Assembly (NCBI GenBank): GCA_036567965.1
Contig: DATCTN010000017.1
Location: forward strand, 110,114-174,113
Origin: Candidatus Kryptoniota bacterium
GTDB taxonomy: Bacteria > Bacteroidota > Ignavibacteria > Kryptoniales > JAKASW01
Direction of reading: 5' to 3'
DNA length: 64,000 nucleotides
Position 1 is the stretch's first letter. Every line of letters starts with the position of its first letter. Positions 27,341 to 37,307 of the stretch are shown here, piece after piece. A model generated the notes under the pieces. The model had not been told where the DNA came from, searched no databases, and saw nothing but the letters and a program-made list of their open reading frames with translations. The translations under genes were made by a program, and so were the position numbers.

Positions 27341-28136
27341 AATATCACGACTCTTCGCGGGGAACGGTGCTGGCACCCTGCGGAAGAAAGTGTTGAGTGC
27401 CTACATCATTCCCGGATTCCCCAATGCCGGTGTCACTGTCGGGATGCTTGCCGCGGCGGAAAGAGCAGGAGTCGATCTTGTCGAACTCGGTGTCCCATTT
27501 AGTGATCCGTTGGCAGACGGGCCGGTTATCCAGAGAGCATCTCAAGTATCGATCGCGAACGGAACCAACGCGTTATCGATACTTCGAACGCTAAGAGAAA
27601 TCCGCCGCAGGTCAGAACTGCCTATCATTTTAATGGGATATTTCAATTCGTTCATTAACGGCATTGGCGATAATTTTGCGCAGGAGATCCGGGACGCGGG
27701 TGCCGACGGCTTGATAATACCGGACCTGCCGCTCGAAGAATCGGGACAAGTCAAGAACAAGATCGAGTCCGCCGGGTTAAGCATCACTTTCCTGATGGCG
27801 CCGACCTCAACGGATGATCGGATAAGAAAGATCAGCGAGTCCTCTTCATACTTTAGTTATTGCGTTTCGGTCACCGGCGTGACGGGTGTGAGAAATAATC
27901 TTGTAAGTGATGAAGTCGTTCAATTTCTGGATCGTGTAAGGAAGAATTCCGTAAAACCATTTGTGGTCGGATTTGGAATTTCGACTCCTGAGGCCGCCGC
28001 GAAAATCTCAAAACATTCAGATGGCGTAGTTGTGGGATCTGCACTTGTCCAGCAGATTCTCGATGCGCCGGCTGGAGAAGAAGCTGATTACGCCTTTAGA
28101 TTTCTCGGGACACTTCGAGCGGCGATTGACAGATGA
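27333..28136 (+). CDS. trpA: Tryptophan synthase alpha chain
   Basis: 267 residues. LVELGVPFSDPLADGPVIQ holds the catalytic Glu and Asp of the indole-glycerol-phosphate cleavage site; FLMAPTSTDDRI and SVTGVTGVR form the later phosphate and loop motifs. The start is TTG, overlapping tsaD. It is separated from any trpB in this window, which is unusual because trpA and trpB normally sit together. It overlaps the chorismate mutase-MltG gene by four bases, so these two aromatic-pathway functions are coupled. Confidence 0.93.
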   Translation: MNRISRLFAGNGAGTLRKKVLSAYIIPGFPNAGVTVGMLAAAERAGVDLVELGVPFSDPLADGPVIQRASQVSIANGTNALSILRTLREIRRRSELPIILMGYFNSFINGIGDNFAQEIRDAGADGLIIPDLPLEESGQVKNKIESAGLSITFLMAPTSTDDRIRKISESSSYFSYCVSVTGVTGVRNNLVSDEVVQFLDRVRKNSVKPFVVGFGISTPEAAAKISKHSDGVVVGSALVQQILDAPAGEEADYAFRFLGTLRAAIDR

Positions 28137-29482
28137 AAGACATGAAATCGCTGAGGAAGAAGATCGATCGGCTCGACAAGCGGATCGTCAAGCTTCTCAA
28201 CAGGCGTGCGAAATACGCGGACGATATCGGAAAGATAAAGGAAAAAGAAGGACTCGAGGTATATTCACCTGAACGTGAGAAACAGGTCATCGAGAATGTC
28301 AGCCGCGAAAATCCGGGACCGCTCACTTCAGAAGCTGTCAAGCGTGTCTACGAAAGAGTCATCGACGAATCAAGACGGCTTGAGCGTGAGAGCGCAGAAG
28401 AAAGAAGGATCTCATTTCAAAACAGGCACAAAGGCATGAACCGGTTACTGGATTTCCTCCGACTAAACAATCTTGAAACGGGATCGGTAAGGCGTAAAGT
28501 TGCAATTCTGATAGCCGCTATAGCCTCTGTCGTCGTAGTCCTTTTTGCTGTCTTCACGATTCCGTTTCACTACATTCCGGGAAAAGGCAAAGTACTCACC
28601 ATCGACCGGGGAATGAGCGCCAACGAAGTTTACTCTCAGCTGGCTGACGATGGGTTTGTGACGAACCGTGTGTTCTTCAAGATAGTCGCGAAGATCTTTT
28701 CGGTGGATCACAGAATTAAGGCGGGCAAATACCTTTTCACAGGACATTTTTCCGACCTGCAGGTTATGAATTTGATTGCGTCGGGGAAAAGCAACCTTCT
28801 TGTAAAAGTGACGATCCCGGAGGGACTCACCATCAGGCAGATCGCACCGATCTTTCATGAAGAACTCGGAACCGATCCGGCGGCGTTCGCACAAGTCGCG
28901 CTCAGCGATTCGGCCGCATCTGCGATGAATATACCTTCCCGTAGTCTCGAGGGCTATCTGTTTCCGGAGAGTTACGATTTCTACTATGGTACTGATGTGA
29001 ACGAGATTCTCACTCGCATGGTCGATGAGTACAGGGAATTCTTTAACGACTCGCTCCGGGCTCGGGCGGGGGAAATCGGCTATTCAATTTCGCAGATCAT
29101 GAGAGTCGCTTCGATAGTCGAAGCTGAAGCAAGAGTCGACTCAGAGCGTTCCATAATAGCGAGCGTCTATTACAATCGTCTCAAGAAAAATATTCCCCTT
29201 GAGGCCGATCCTACGATCGAGTACGCTATCGGGGAACATAAACGGATCTATTACAAAGACTTGCAGATAAAATCACCTTACAATACGTACGAGAGGATCG
29301 GGCTTCCACCTACGCCGATCTGCAACCCGGGAAGAAAGGCGATCCTTGCCGCGCTTTACCCGGCAGATACGGATTACTTGTATTTTGTCGCAACCGGCAA
29401 GGGCGGTCACAAATTCAGCAAGACATTTGACGAACACTTGAAAGCGGTCAGAGCATACAGAAGACACCTGAGGAACCGATAG
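28133..29482 (+). CDS. mltG: Chorismate mutase (AroQ) fused to endolytic transglycosylase MltG
   Basis: 449 residues in one open frame. Residues 1-90 form an AroQ-type chorismate mutase; by-eye alignment to the E. coli domain keeps R8, R25, K36 and E49 in the place of R11, R28, K39 and E52. E84 replaces Q88, as in the yeast enzyme. A linker, one transmembrane helix (about 123-143) and an MltG/YceG domain follow, with the LysM-like part and the catalytic Glu in ASIVEAEA (E330), then YYNRL and NPGR motifs. The mutase would be cytoplasmic and the glycan-cleaving domain periplasmic. MltG sets peptidoglycan strand ends; why it should carry a chorismate mutase is unknown. It is coupled to trpA. Confidence 0.9.
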   Translation: MKDMKSLRKKIDRLDKRIVKLLNRRAKYADDIGKIKEKEGLEVYSPEREKQVIENVSRENPGPLTSEAVKRVYERVIDESRRLERESAEERRISFQNRHKGMNRLLDFLRLNNLETGSVRRKVAILIAAIASVVVVLFAVFTIPFHYIPGKGKVLTIDRGMSANEVYSQLADDGFVTNRVFFKIVAKIFSVDHRIKAGKYLFTGHFSDLQVMNLIASGKSNLLVKVTIPEGLTIRQIAPIFHEELGTDPAAFAQVALSDSAASAMNIPSRSLEGYLFPESYDFYYGTDVNEILTRMVDEYREFFNDSLRARAGEIGYSISQIMRVASIVEAEARVDSERSIIASVYYNRLKKNIPLEADPTIEYAIGEHKRIYYKDLQIKSPYNTYERIGLPPTPICNPGRKAILAALYPADTDYLYFVATGKGGHKFSKTFDEHLKAVRAYRRHLRNR

Positions 29483-29488
29483 GCTGAG

Positions 29489-30928
29489 GTGATGGTCCTT
29501 TCCTTCATCATGCTCAAACTCAAGCAAACGATGGGCGGCGAGGGAATAAGGGGAATTATCAAGTTCCTAGCCCCGGATTTCCTCGTCGGTGCATTTCTTG
29601 CTTTCTCCGCAGTCGACGTGATGTCTGCGACCTCATTTGGTCGCTTGTACCTCGTCTCAATGGGAGTCGCGCTCTTCACACTTATTGTGGAGACAAGGAA
29701 ATTTTTTTACAGCAGCGGCGACCTGGAGCGGTTCTATTTCGTCCAGCCGACAGTCGCATTCAGGGTGAGCTCGGCCGTCGTAATAGCCGTTGTGGATGTA
29801 ATAGTGATCCTTTCATTGGCATTGCCTTTCCTGCTGATTAATCCGTACGCTGCCTCCCATCCGCGGCAGATGGCGGCGGCGATCGCAGCAGCCGCGCTTA
29901 CATCATTCGCGAGTTACCTGATCATCGTCCTGGTGATTGCCTCGGCCCCGCGGCGAATCATGAACCTCATACTCACTCTGTTACAGGTGTTCACGGCCAT
30001 CGCGCTCGTCGGGATGTTCCAGTTGTCAACCGACCTGCGGTCGAATTACGAAAGTCGTACGCTGATTTGGATTTTCGCCGCTGCTTCCGCCGTTCTCCTG
30101 CTGATCCCGCTCTGTCTCCCGGTCTTCGAAAGATTGCAGGAACATCTCAACACGATCGACTCCCGCCGGAATTTCGATCTGGTTTCATTGAGCGACCACG
30201 TTCGCGGTATCATCCGTCTCCACGGTGACGAAGAACGTGCGGGCTTCATTTTGCTCCTATCCAATCTCCTTCGCAATTCTTCCTTTCGGCTCTCCACCAT
30301 CGCAGTCGCGTCAACCCCGGTTATGGTTGCTGTCTATTGGTCCGTCAGGCATGCAAGAATTGTCGACATCACGACGTCCTTCGGACCGATGCAGGCGGAG
30401 CTCATCGCCCCCTTCGCGTCAGTCGTCGTCTCAGGTATCCTGGTGCATTATTTTCTCTCGCAGGGCATCCTCACCTCCAGAAATTCAGAAGCCTCATGGT
30501 CCATCAGGATCAACGCCCCTTTCGATAGCGGGAACTTTGTAGCCGGAGTCCGAAAGGCGATGTTGGTATGCGTCCAGCTGCCGATGAGTTGTTTAATTTT
30601 CCTTGTTGTCGCATTTAATAACAACCTTACTGTGTCGTGCCTGGCAGCGTTGACTTTCTTTTCACTGACCCAGACGTCCGCAATATGGTTCTCGGTGATG
30701 CAGCGCAGTCTCCCGTTCTCAGTTCCGTATTCAAGGGTTGGACCGGTGGAGGGTGTGAACCTGGTTTTCATGTTCAGCTATTCCTTCGTCGTCTGTGCAG
30801 GCCTCCTTTTCACTTTCACCCGGGTCGGTAGTCTTTTGATGCTGAATGTTTTTGCGTTTATCTTTATGGCGATCCTCGTTTCTCTTTCGCGCAGGATCGT
30901 TAATAGAAGGATTAGACTGATTGTCTGA
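29489..30928 (+). CDS. Polytopic membrane protein, unknown
   Basis: 479 residues with about 10-12 hydrophobic segments and no clear catalytic motif. A stretch of about 50 polar residues in the middle (LNTIDSRRNFDLVSL, HVRGIIRLHGDEE) separates two membrane halves. It loosely resembles ABC-2-type permeases, but no ATPase lies nearby, so I do not assign a function. It follows the chorismate mutase-MltG gene by six bases and its stop overlaps the ubiX TTG start by eight bases. Confidence 0.6.
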   Translation: MMVLSFIMLKLKQTMGGEGIRGIIKFLAPDFLVGAFLAFSAVDVMSATSFGRLYLVSMGVALFTLIVETRKFFYSSGDLERFYFVQPTVAFRVSSAVVIAVVDVIVILSLALPFLLINPYAASHPRQMAAAIAAAALTSFASYLIIVLVIASAPRRIMNLILTLLQVFTAIALVGMFQLSTDLRSNYESRTLIWIFAAASAVLLLIPLCLPVFERLQEHLNTIDSRRNFDLVSLSDHVRGIIRLHGDEERAGFILLLSNLLRNSSFRLSTIAVASTPVMVAVYWSVRHARIVDITTSFGPMQAELIAPFASVVVSGILVHYFLSQGILTSRNSEASWSIRINAPFDSGNFVAGVRKAMLVCVQLPMSCLIFLVVAFNNNLTVSCLAALTFFSLTQTSAIWFSVMQRSLPFSVPYSRVGPVEGVNLVFMFSYSFVVCAGLLFTFTRVGSLLMLNVFAFIFMAILVSLSRRIVNRRIRLIV

Positions 30929-31532
30929 CGACAGAAAAAAGATTGTGGTCGGAATAACCGGCGCGAGCGGGGCAATCTACGCCCTCCATACGGTGCGTGC
31001 GCTCCTGGCAAACGGCGTCGAAGTCCATCTGGTGATATCCGATTACGGGTTGTATGTGGTCGAAAGTGAGACGGACTTTCCGATTAAGAAACCCTCGATC
31101 CTCGATGCATTCAGAGAAAAGTTCGGCGACTGTGTTCTTGACGGTGCAATCGTAAAACACAGCAACAAGGATCTTGCCTCCTCTATCTCAAGCGGGTCAT
31201 TCAAGACCGATGGAATGGTCATCGTGCCATGTTCCATGAAGACTCTTTCCGGAGTCGCTCAGGGATTCTCCAGCAACCTGATTGAGAGGGCGGCCGATGT
31301 CACGCTCAAAGAAGGAAGGACACTTGTCCTGGTCCCGCGCGAGACTCCGTTGAACAGGATCCACTTGAAGAATATGCTGGCGGCGGAAGACGCCGGCGCG
31401 CAGATTCTACCTGCTATGCCGGCTTTCTATCATAAACCGACAACGATCGAAGACCTCGCCGATTTCATCGCCGGCAGAATCCTGTCGCTGTTCGGAATTG
31501 AAGCACGACTTTTCGAACCTTGGCAAAAGTAA
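30921..31532 (+). CDS. ubiX: UbiX-family flavin prenyltransferase
   Basis: 203 residues with the Rossmann-like start IVVGITGASGAIYALH, VIVPCSMKTLSGVAQG and VPRETPLNRIHLKNM, as in UbiX/PAD1. These enzymes make prenylated FMN for UbiD-type decarboxylases in quinone or aromatic acid metabolism. The start is TTG, overlapping the upstream membrane protein. No ubiD is seen in the window. Confidence 0.92.
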   Translation: MSDDRKKIVVGITGASGAIYALHTVRALLANGVEVHLVISDYGLYVVESETDFPIKKPSILDAFREKFGDCVLDGAIVKHSNKDLASSISSGSFKTDGMVIVPCSMKTLSGVAQGFSSNLIERAADVTLKEGRTLVLVPRETPLNRIHLKNMLAAEDAGAQILPAMPAFYHKPTTIEDLADFIAGRILSLFGIEARLFEPWQK

Positions 31533-33184
31533 TTTCGCGAATCTGCATGCTTGTCCCGCTTATCCTGATCGGATGCGCGGGCCAGATTCCGCCTTCGGGA
31601 GGGCCTGTGGACAAAAACCCTCCGCAGATCGTTTACTCCTCCCCTCACCAGAAACAACTCAATTTCGATTCTTACGAGCTCACGGTTAGATTCGATAAAT
31701 ACATGAATCACAGAAGCGTGGAGAGTGCGACATATTTCCCACCGTTCGGTGGACGTGAACTTTCATTCGACTGGTCCGGAAAAGATTTCATCATCAGGGT
31801 CAATAAGAAGATGCGCGCAGACCAGACATATATACTGACTATCGGCGCTCCCGCACTCGACCAGCGAAACAATACGCTCGGAAGGGCCTTCAATCTTGTA
31901 TTCTCGACCGGAGCGCACGTAGACACAGGAACCGTATCGGGAAAAGTATATTCCGATAAAGCGCAGCCGTATACCGTTTCAGCTTTTCCCGTTACGAGTA
32001 AGATCGATACTCTGCGACCGTTCCTGTCGGTTGCTCAATATGTGACTCAGTCCGACGACAGCGGCAGCTACTTCCTCCAGGGACTCGCGGATGGGGAATA
32101 CAGACTGATTTGTTTCAATGACGACATGAGAAATTTTACTTATGCGCCTCAGGCCGACATGTACTCCTCGGCGACACAAGATATCTCCATTTCCGCGGCG
32201 AAGCGTGAAATCGATGGGGTGAACTTTATCACGACGACTGAAGATACTACCCCTCCTCAGCTTTACAGCGCGGACCTCACGAAGAACGGATCACTCCTCC
32301 TCAAATTCAGCGAACCTATCGACTCAGGCTCGATTAAACCGGATTATTTTGTCCTGTCTGATTCGATTACAACGAAAAGAGTTCCGATTGCATTTGCAAC
32401 GAGAATGGAGTCTGAAAAGCAAGAGGTTGTTCTCGTTCCGGTAAGAAAGCTTCCCAATGGACGAACATTCCTGATCAGCGCCGTCGACAGCGTGAAAGAC
32501 CTTCAATTAAATCCTGTGTCTCTTAGAAATGATACCGTCTCATTCACCACAGACAGCGCGACTGTCGATGTCCCAGGTTATTTATTTAACTTCAAAGACT
32601 CGACATTCAGTGTCCTGACTTATGATACACTGTTCTGCCAGATCTTGCCTACAGGCGCCGACATTGACTCGTTCAGCGTAAAAGTCACGCTGAACGACAG
32701 TCTCGGGAAAAGCCATCCCGAATTTGTGCACCATGTCGCGCCCAGCATCTATACTGTGACTACCTCCGATCTCAATTCTCTCGAATGGTACTCGCTGAAG
32801 TTGGCCTACAAGTATTCAACCGCCGGAATAACAAAAGATTCTAGTGTCATCAAACATTTCAGGACAGTCGACTTTGCTACTCTCGGTGAACTGGACGGAA
32901 AGGTAACAGATGCGCCGAGAGGCAGGAACATAGTGGTTGTCGCTATTGAAAGAAGCGGCAAGAGATTTTACACACTCGCAAAACCTGACGGCTCCTTCGT
33001 CCTCAACCGTCTTCCGGCGGCAGAGTATTCCGTTCGCGCTTATGTCCAACATCCTCCGGAGATGATACACTACAGCGGGAAGAGTTTTCCTTATCAATTC
33101 GCCGATCCCTTCGCCGTCTATCCTGAAACAGTGAAAGTCAGGGCGCGATGGGCGACCGAGGGAGTGGCCGTCTTCTTTTTCTAA
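31520..33184 (+). CDS. Lipoprotein with Ig-like (SbsA-type) domains
   Basis: 554 residues. The TTG start (overlapping the ubiX end by 13 bases) gives a lipobox LILIGC (C19); an ATG at 31547 would leave too short a signal. After CAGQIPPSGGPVDKNPP, a phrase recurrent in Bacteroidota Ig-like lipoproteins, come two or more Ig-like segments with the SbsA-type pattern (FDKYMNHRSV, FSEPIDSGSI) and a carboxypeptidase-regulatory-like repeat (GKVYSDK, GSYFLQGLADGEYRL; GSFVLNRLPAAEYSV). It is probably surface- or periplasm-exposed. The function is unknown. Confidence 0.8.
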   Translation: MAKVISRICMLVPLILIGCAGQIPPSGGPVDKNPPQIVYSSPHQKQLNFDSYELTVRFDKYMNHRSVESATYFPPFGGRELSFDWSGKDFIIRVNKKMRADQTYILTIGAPALDQRNNTLGRAFNLVFSTGAHVDTGTVSGKVYSDKAQPYTVSAFPVTSKIDTLRPFLSVAQYVTQSDDSGSYFLQGLADGEYRLICFNDDMRNFTYAPQADMYSSATQDISISAAKREIDGVNFITTTEDTTPPQLYSADLTKNGSLLLKFSEPIDSGSIKPDYFVLSDSITTKRVPIAFATRMESEKQEVVLVPVRKLPNGRTFLISAVDSVKDLQLNPVSLRNDTVSFTTDSATVDVPGYLFNFKDSTFSVLTYDTLFCQILPTGADIDSFSVKVTLNDSLGKSHPEFVHHVAPSIYTVTTSDLNSLEWYSLKLAYKYSTAGITKDSSVIKHFRTVDFATLGELDGKVTDAPRGRNIVVVAIERSGKRFYTLAKPDGSFVLNRLPAAEYSVRAYVQHPPEMIHYSGKSFPYQFADPFAVYPETVKVRARWATEGVAVFFF

Positions 33185-33235
33185 TCATCTCCTGTCTGGG
33201 AGTCCTCACCCACCGCGTACCCGGCGTGAATTGCT

Positions 33236-33775
33236 TCACCTGTAAGTCTTATCGTCGAGTCGGCTCAAGTCGACGGTGTCGCTCAACACACCGATCGTGA
33301 CAATCGCGAACGTGAATACGCTTGTCCCGGGTTCAAGATGCCCGCCGAATGCTTTGTCGGAATCGGAGAAGAGGATATGCGCGTGAACTCGCCCGCCGAT
33401 AACATACCCGTTCATGCACGCTATATCCGCAGATGAGGCCGGGTTATCGACACATATATTTCTCGATGGGAAATCACGGTTGCTCACGCAATGAAAATGA
33501 TAGCTTCTTACAGAGCCGATCCCGGAAAGGATCACGCCGTTCACGATCTTCTCTTCTCCAACTATCCTTTCCAGTCCCTTGAGGAGGTCGGAACCGAATT
33601 TCAGGCGAACCACCTCAACTCGCTGAAAATGATTTTCGACGGCATACACTTCCGGAACGGCGGCACTGTTCGGCAGCGAATCACCGGGCGCCGTCGGAGT
33701 GCTCACCTCGATCTTGGTTTGTTGAGCGCCAGCAATACTAATAAATATCACGAATATCATTATGGCGCATTTCAT
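33236..33775 (-). CDS. Exported PPC/DUF296-domain protein
   Basis: About 179 residues from the ATG at 33775, preceded by AGGAGG six bases upstream; the open frame begins 27 codons earlier without a ribosome site. A signal peptide (to AGAQ) is followed by a PCC/PPC (DUF296) domain: FGSDLLKGLERIV, VILSGIGSVRSYHF, and GRVHAHILFSDSDKAFGGHL with the characteristic His pairs. In plants this fold is linked to AT-hook proteins; bacterial members are soluble and of unknown function. Export of one is noteworthy. Confidence 0.8.
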   Translation of the reverse strand: MKCAIMIFVIFISIAGAQQTKIEVSTPTAPGDSLPNSAAVPEVYAVENHFQRVEVVRLKFGSDLLKGLERIVGEEKIVNGVILSGIGSVRSYHFHCVSNRDFPSRNICVDNPASSADIACMNGYVIGGRVHAHILFSDSDKAFGGHLEPGTSVFTFAIVTIGVLSDTVDLSRLDDKTYR

Positions 33776-33907
33776 TTTATTCCTCCTGACTTTGTTCGCT
33801 TGAGACGGCTGCATGAGAGCATTTAAGAATGTCAGACAACCGGAATTATTTCGCACAATTAGCGGTGACTCCGATCCGGACAGCCCGTCCGAATCTTCGG
33901 GACAAGA

Positions 33908-34390
33908 TCACAGGAGCAGCTCCCAATATCCCACATCGATCCATTTTCCCATTTTGTAGCCAACCTCCTTGAAGTGAGCTACTTTTGCGAATCCGAATTT
34001 TTCAGATAGCGCGATGCTCGCGGGGTTCGGAAGCGCGATGCCTGCTATGACGGAATGAAAGGAACGCTTCTTTAATTCGTCGATCATCGCTTTCTTCAGC
34101 TCAGTCCCAATACCTTTACCCATATAGTTGGCATCAAGGTAAGTACCTGTTTCGACAGAGTGCTTGTATGCTGCTCGATCTCGCCATCTTCTTGCGTACG
34201 TGTAACCAACAACCTTATTATCTGCTTCAAAAACCAGCCAGGGGTATTCTTTTGTGACCTCTGATATCCGGCTCTCCATCTCCGACTCGGAGACAGGATC
34301 CTCTTCAAAAGTAAACGTAGATGCCAGCACGTATTTGTTGTAGATCCTGCAAATGTCCGGCGCGTCCGCCGTCCCGACATTTCTAATCAT
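33908..34390 (-). CDS. GNAT acetyltransferase (phosphinothricin-acetyltransferase-like)
   Basis: 160 residues closely matching the PAT/Bar group: RNVGTADAPDICRIYN, STFTFEEDPVSE, VGYTYARRWRDRAAY, TGTYLDANYMGKGIGTEL (acetyl-CoA loop), IALPNPASIALSEKFGF and FKEVGYKMGKW. Bacterial relatives acetylate phosphinothricin or methionine sulfoximine-type compounds. The call is to subfamily level; the native substrate is unproven. Confidence 0.85.
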   Translation of the reverse strand: MIRNVGTADAPDICRIYNKYVLASTFTFEEDPVSESEMESRISEVTKEYPWLVFEADNKVVGYTYARRWRDRAAYKHSVETGTYLDANYMGKGIGTELKKAMIDELKKRSFHSVIAGIALPNPASIALSEKFGFAKVAHFKEVGYKMGKWIDVGYWELLL

Positions 34391-34682
34391 CGTTCCTCCA
34401 GCTTATCAATTTAAGATAAAGAAAATCGTTTGAATTTGAGAAATAATCGATCCGTTATCCTCCCTGCGGGTTAGTGAATGTTTTCCTGGCATGAGCTATA
34501 ATACGGCGAGGCAGCTGACGGGCCAAAGTATCGGTGATTTTATCCGATATAAAGTTGTGAAATTGGGATGATGCCCACCGAGCTGTCGGGACATAAAAAG
34601 TGACCAAGGGACTGTTTTCGCGTCAGATGTTTTTTCGATCGTCCGCGGCAATGTCGCTATTACTCTAACAGAGGATGGAAAT

Positions 34683-37226
34683 ATGACTGGCCGTATCAGA
34701 AGTTTTATCATAAGGCATTCGTTCCAGTTAGGAGTGGTGATCCTTCTAGCTTTCCTGTTCCTCGAAGTTTCAGGTTTCCTGCGGCTCAATAATTCAGGTG
34801 GGCAGTTGGGTACCGTTGCGCTGCAGAATGCGAGGACACTCACGGGAATAGGATTAGTCGGGAGCATTCTCACTGTCTTTCTCATGCTCGTCGTCGAAAG
34901 ACTCACCGTCTACGCGCCTATGGACATACTTTCAGGTAAAGTGAAAGTGATGGCAGAGAACGACTTCGCATCGCTTTCACGCGCCTTAACCGAGATGGGG
35001 CGCGGAAATCTGACACTGGGGATCAAGCTTGAAAGCAATAAGATTGCGATGTCCGTCGACGGCAGGATTGGCGCAATGGTGCAAGGCCTGAACGCAATTA
35101 TTCATAGTCTTGATGAAGCCAGCAAGGAATTCAATTCAGCGACCGACAAGCCATGCCAGAGATTGTTTTACGTCGGCGCGGACTCGTACTTGGAAGGACG
35201 GGCCTGCGGCGAAGCGATGGGAAAAGCTCTTCAGGGAAGAGGACGGGTGCTGGTACTTGTCGAGAAACTTGACATTATCGGTCATGAGCTAAGGCGAAAA
35301 GGATTCACAACGATACTCAGGGAGCAGTTTCCTTCAATCGCTATCATCGACACATTGGAGACTAACAAGAACTTTGATATCACATACGATCGCATGAAGA
35401 GTCTTATCAGGAAATATCCTGATCTCAGCGGCATTTATGTCACGTATGGTGATAGTGCAGTGGCGAAGGCAGTTGCGGACACCGGTAACGCAGGAAGGAT
35501 CAGGATCGTGTGCCACGATCTTGCCGACTCCACGATAGAGAGCATAAGGGACGGAATCATAACAGCAACTTTGTCTCAGGATGCATTCGCGCAAGGACAC
35601 GATCCCGTTATTCATCTTTTTAACAATATCGTCGCAGGGTGGCAGCCGAGCCAGTCGAGACTATACACCAGCATGGAGCTTGTGACGAAAGAAAATTATT
35701 CTCAATTCTGGCAGGAGGGGCGGGGGGTGATCGAATCCGCCGTATCGGCCGCGAGACGCCCGAAGCCGTTGAAGAAGTCTGAGCGCCTGGTAAGAGTCGC
35801 AATTCTCGGACGGGAAGACGACAAGTTCTGGACAGCTTTCAAGAAAGGTGTCGACGCTGCAGGCGCTGAGCTCAAGAAATTCAACGGGACGGTCGACTGG
35901 ATAATCACGAAGGGGTCACACGTCAATGGCGTGATAAATGTGAGCGCAGAGCTTTACGGTCCTACGATCCAGAAGTGCGTCGAGCAAAACTACGACGCGA
36001 TCAGCACGGGAATCTTCGACAGGAATCTTGTTCCATATATCAACCGCGCAGTTGAGAAAGGTGTCGTTGTCGCGACATTCAACAGCGAACCGATCAGCCT
36101 GCGTGGAATGTTCACGACACTCATTAATAGAGCGAGAAACCTCCTCGACCTGAGTCACGACCTTGCAGACAGCGCGCACAAGTCGGTCGAAGCATCTGTT
36201 TACAATTCAAATGTCATTAAACAGATGGCGACAAGCCTCAACGATGAGGCGTCGTCCGTGAACACTGCCAGCACGAACATGGAGCAAATCGCCGCTGCCA
36301 TTGAGACGATAGCGCGGGATTCTCATGAGCAGAAAGCAGCCGTTGAGAAAGTGGCAGCATCGGCTTTTGAAATCTCTCAGACGGCAAATTCCGCCAACAC
36401 GAGCGCCAACGCCGTGGTCGCGGCTTCTTCCGAAGCCATCAAGACCGCAAAGGAAGGTGCGGACACTGTAATGCAGAACCTGGAGCAGATGAAACGGATC
36501 GACGAGACCGTCCGTGAGTTTGCCTCGAAGATCGAGAGCATGGCCAAACAATCCGAGCAAATCGAGGAAATCATAGAGAACATTGAAGAGATTGCCGAGC
36601 AGACAAATCTCCTCGCCTTGAACGCGGCCATCGAGGCTGCGCGAGCAGGTGAGCACGGCAGAGGCTTCGCGGTAGTTGCTGATGAAGTCAGGGGACTCGC
36701 AGAACGCTCAGCAGCCGCGACGAAACAGACCTCGGGACTCATAAACAAAGTGCAGAGCGATATTTCGGACGCCAGCAAATCGATCAAGCTTATAGTAGAT
36801 AAGGTCAACGAGGGTACGGTCCTCGCGAATAAGTCGGGCGAGGCAATTGGAAAATTGATGAACTCATCCGAAAACATGAATAAGCGAATAGCGGAGATGG
36901 CCGACGCTAATAATTCGGTAGCACGTATCATGTCCCGTCTGCTGGAATCGATTCAGAAGATCTCGGCGGTTGTCGATCAGAACATGAGTTCTACTGAGGA
37001 GCTCAGCGCGAGTGTGAGCCACACGGTTGCGATGATAAATAATGTCGCAGTCATAACGGAGCAGAACGCTTCGACTATAAACGATATTTCGGAGAAAACC
37101 GACCGGGCGACGCACGAAGCCGAGGAAGTGGGAAGGGTCGCTTCCGGACTCGCCCATATGGCCGATGAGCTCCAGGCCACTACTGCCCAGTTCAAAACCG
37201 AATCGGACGGCACCCGCAAGAACTAG
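34683..37226 (+). CDS. Chemoreceptor (MCP) with an internal, order-swapped sugar-binding-protein module
   Basis: 847 residues. Two transmembrane helices (about 15-32 and 53-71) frame only about 20 periplasmic residues; the rest should be cytoplasmic. A HAMP-like stretch (about 90-115) follows. Residues about 160-345 match the second half of LacI/RbsB-type binding domains ([53 protein letters not shown]). Residues about 370-470 match the first half ([50 protein letters not shown]). The methyl-accepting signalling domain ends with the hairpin tip [20 protein letters not shown] near residue 640. The halves are thus in reverse order, as in a circular permutation. It would sense a cytoplasmic ligand (inference). 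Confidence 0.85.
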   Translation: MTGRIRSFIIRHSFQLGVVILLAFLFLEVSGFLRLNNSGGQLGTVALQNARTLTGIGLVGSILTVFLMLVVERLTVYAPMDILSGKVKVMAENDFASLSRALTEMGRGNLTLGIKLESNKIAMSVDGRIGAMVQGLNAIIHSLDEASKEFNSATDKPCQRLFYVGADSYLEGRACGEAMGKALQGRGRVLVLVEKLDIIGHELRRKGFTTILREQFPSIAIIDTLETNKNFDITYDRMKSLIRKYPDLSGIYVTYGDSAVAKAVADTGNAGRIRIVCHDLADSTIESIRDGIITATLSQDAFAQGHDPVIHLFNNIVAGWQPSQSRLYTSMELVTKENYSQFWQEGRGVIESAVSAARRPKPLKKSERLVRVAILGREDDKFWTAFKKGVDAAGAELKKFNGTVDWIITKGSHVNGVINVSAELYGPTIQKCVEQNYDAISTGIFDRNLVPYINRAVEKGVVVATFNSEPISLRGMFTTLINRARNLLDLSHDLADSAHKSVEASVYNSNVIKQMATSLNDEASSVNTASTNMEQIAAAIETIARDSHEQKAAVEKVAASAFEISQTANSANTSANAVVAASSEAIKTAKEGADTVMQNLEQMKRIDETVREFASKIESMAKQSEQIEEIIENIEEIAEQTNLLALNAAIEAARAGEHGRGFAVVADEVRGLAERSAAATKQTSGLINKVQSDISDASKSIKLIVDKVNEGTVLANKSGEAIGKLMNSSENMNKRIAEMADANNSVARIMSRLLESIQKISAVVDQNMSSTEELSASVSHTVAMINNVAVITEQNASTINDISEKTDRATHEAEEVGRVASGLAHMADELQATTAQFKTESDGTRKN

Positions 37227-37307
37227 CGGGCATGGAGAAATAAATCTTCGATTTGGTCGGGCAGGAACAGTTTTTCTCTTAAGGCGGGACTTCCTGCTGG
37301 ATGCGAA

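Noticed and set aside
34496..34906. 136-codon minus-strand frame at the start of the chemoreceptor
   Set aside because: Overlaps the chemoreceptor membrane part and has no family-like features.
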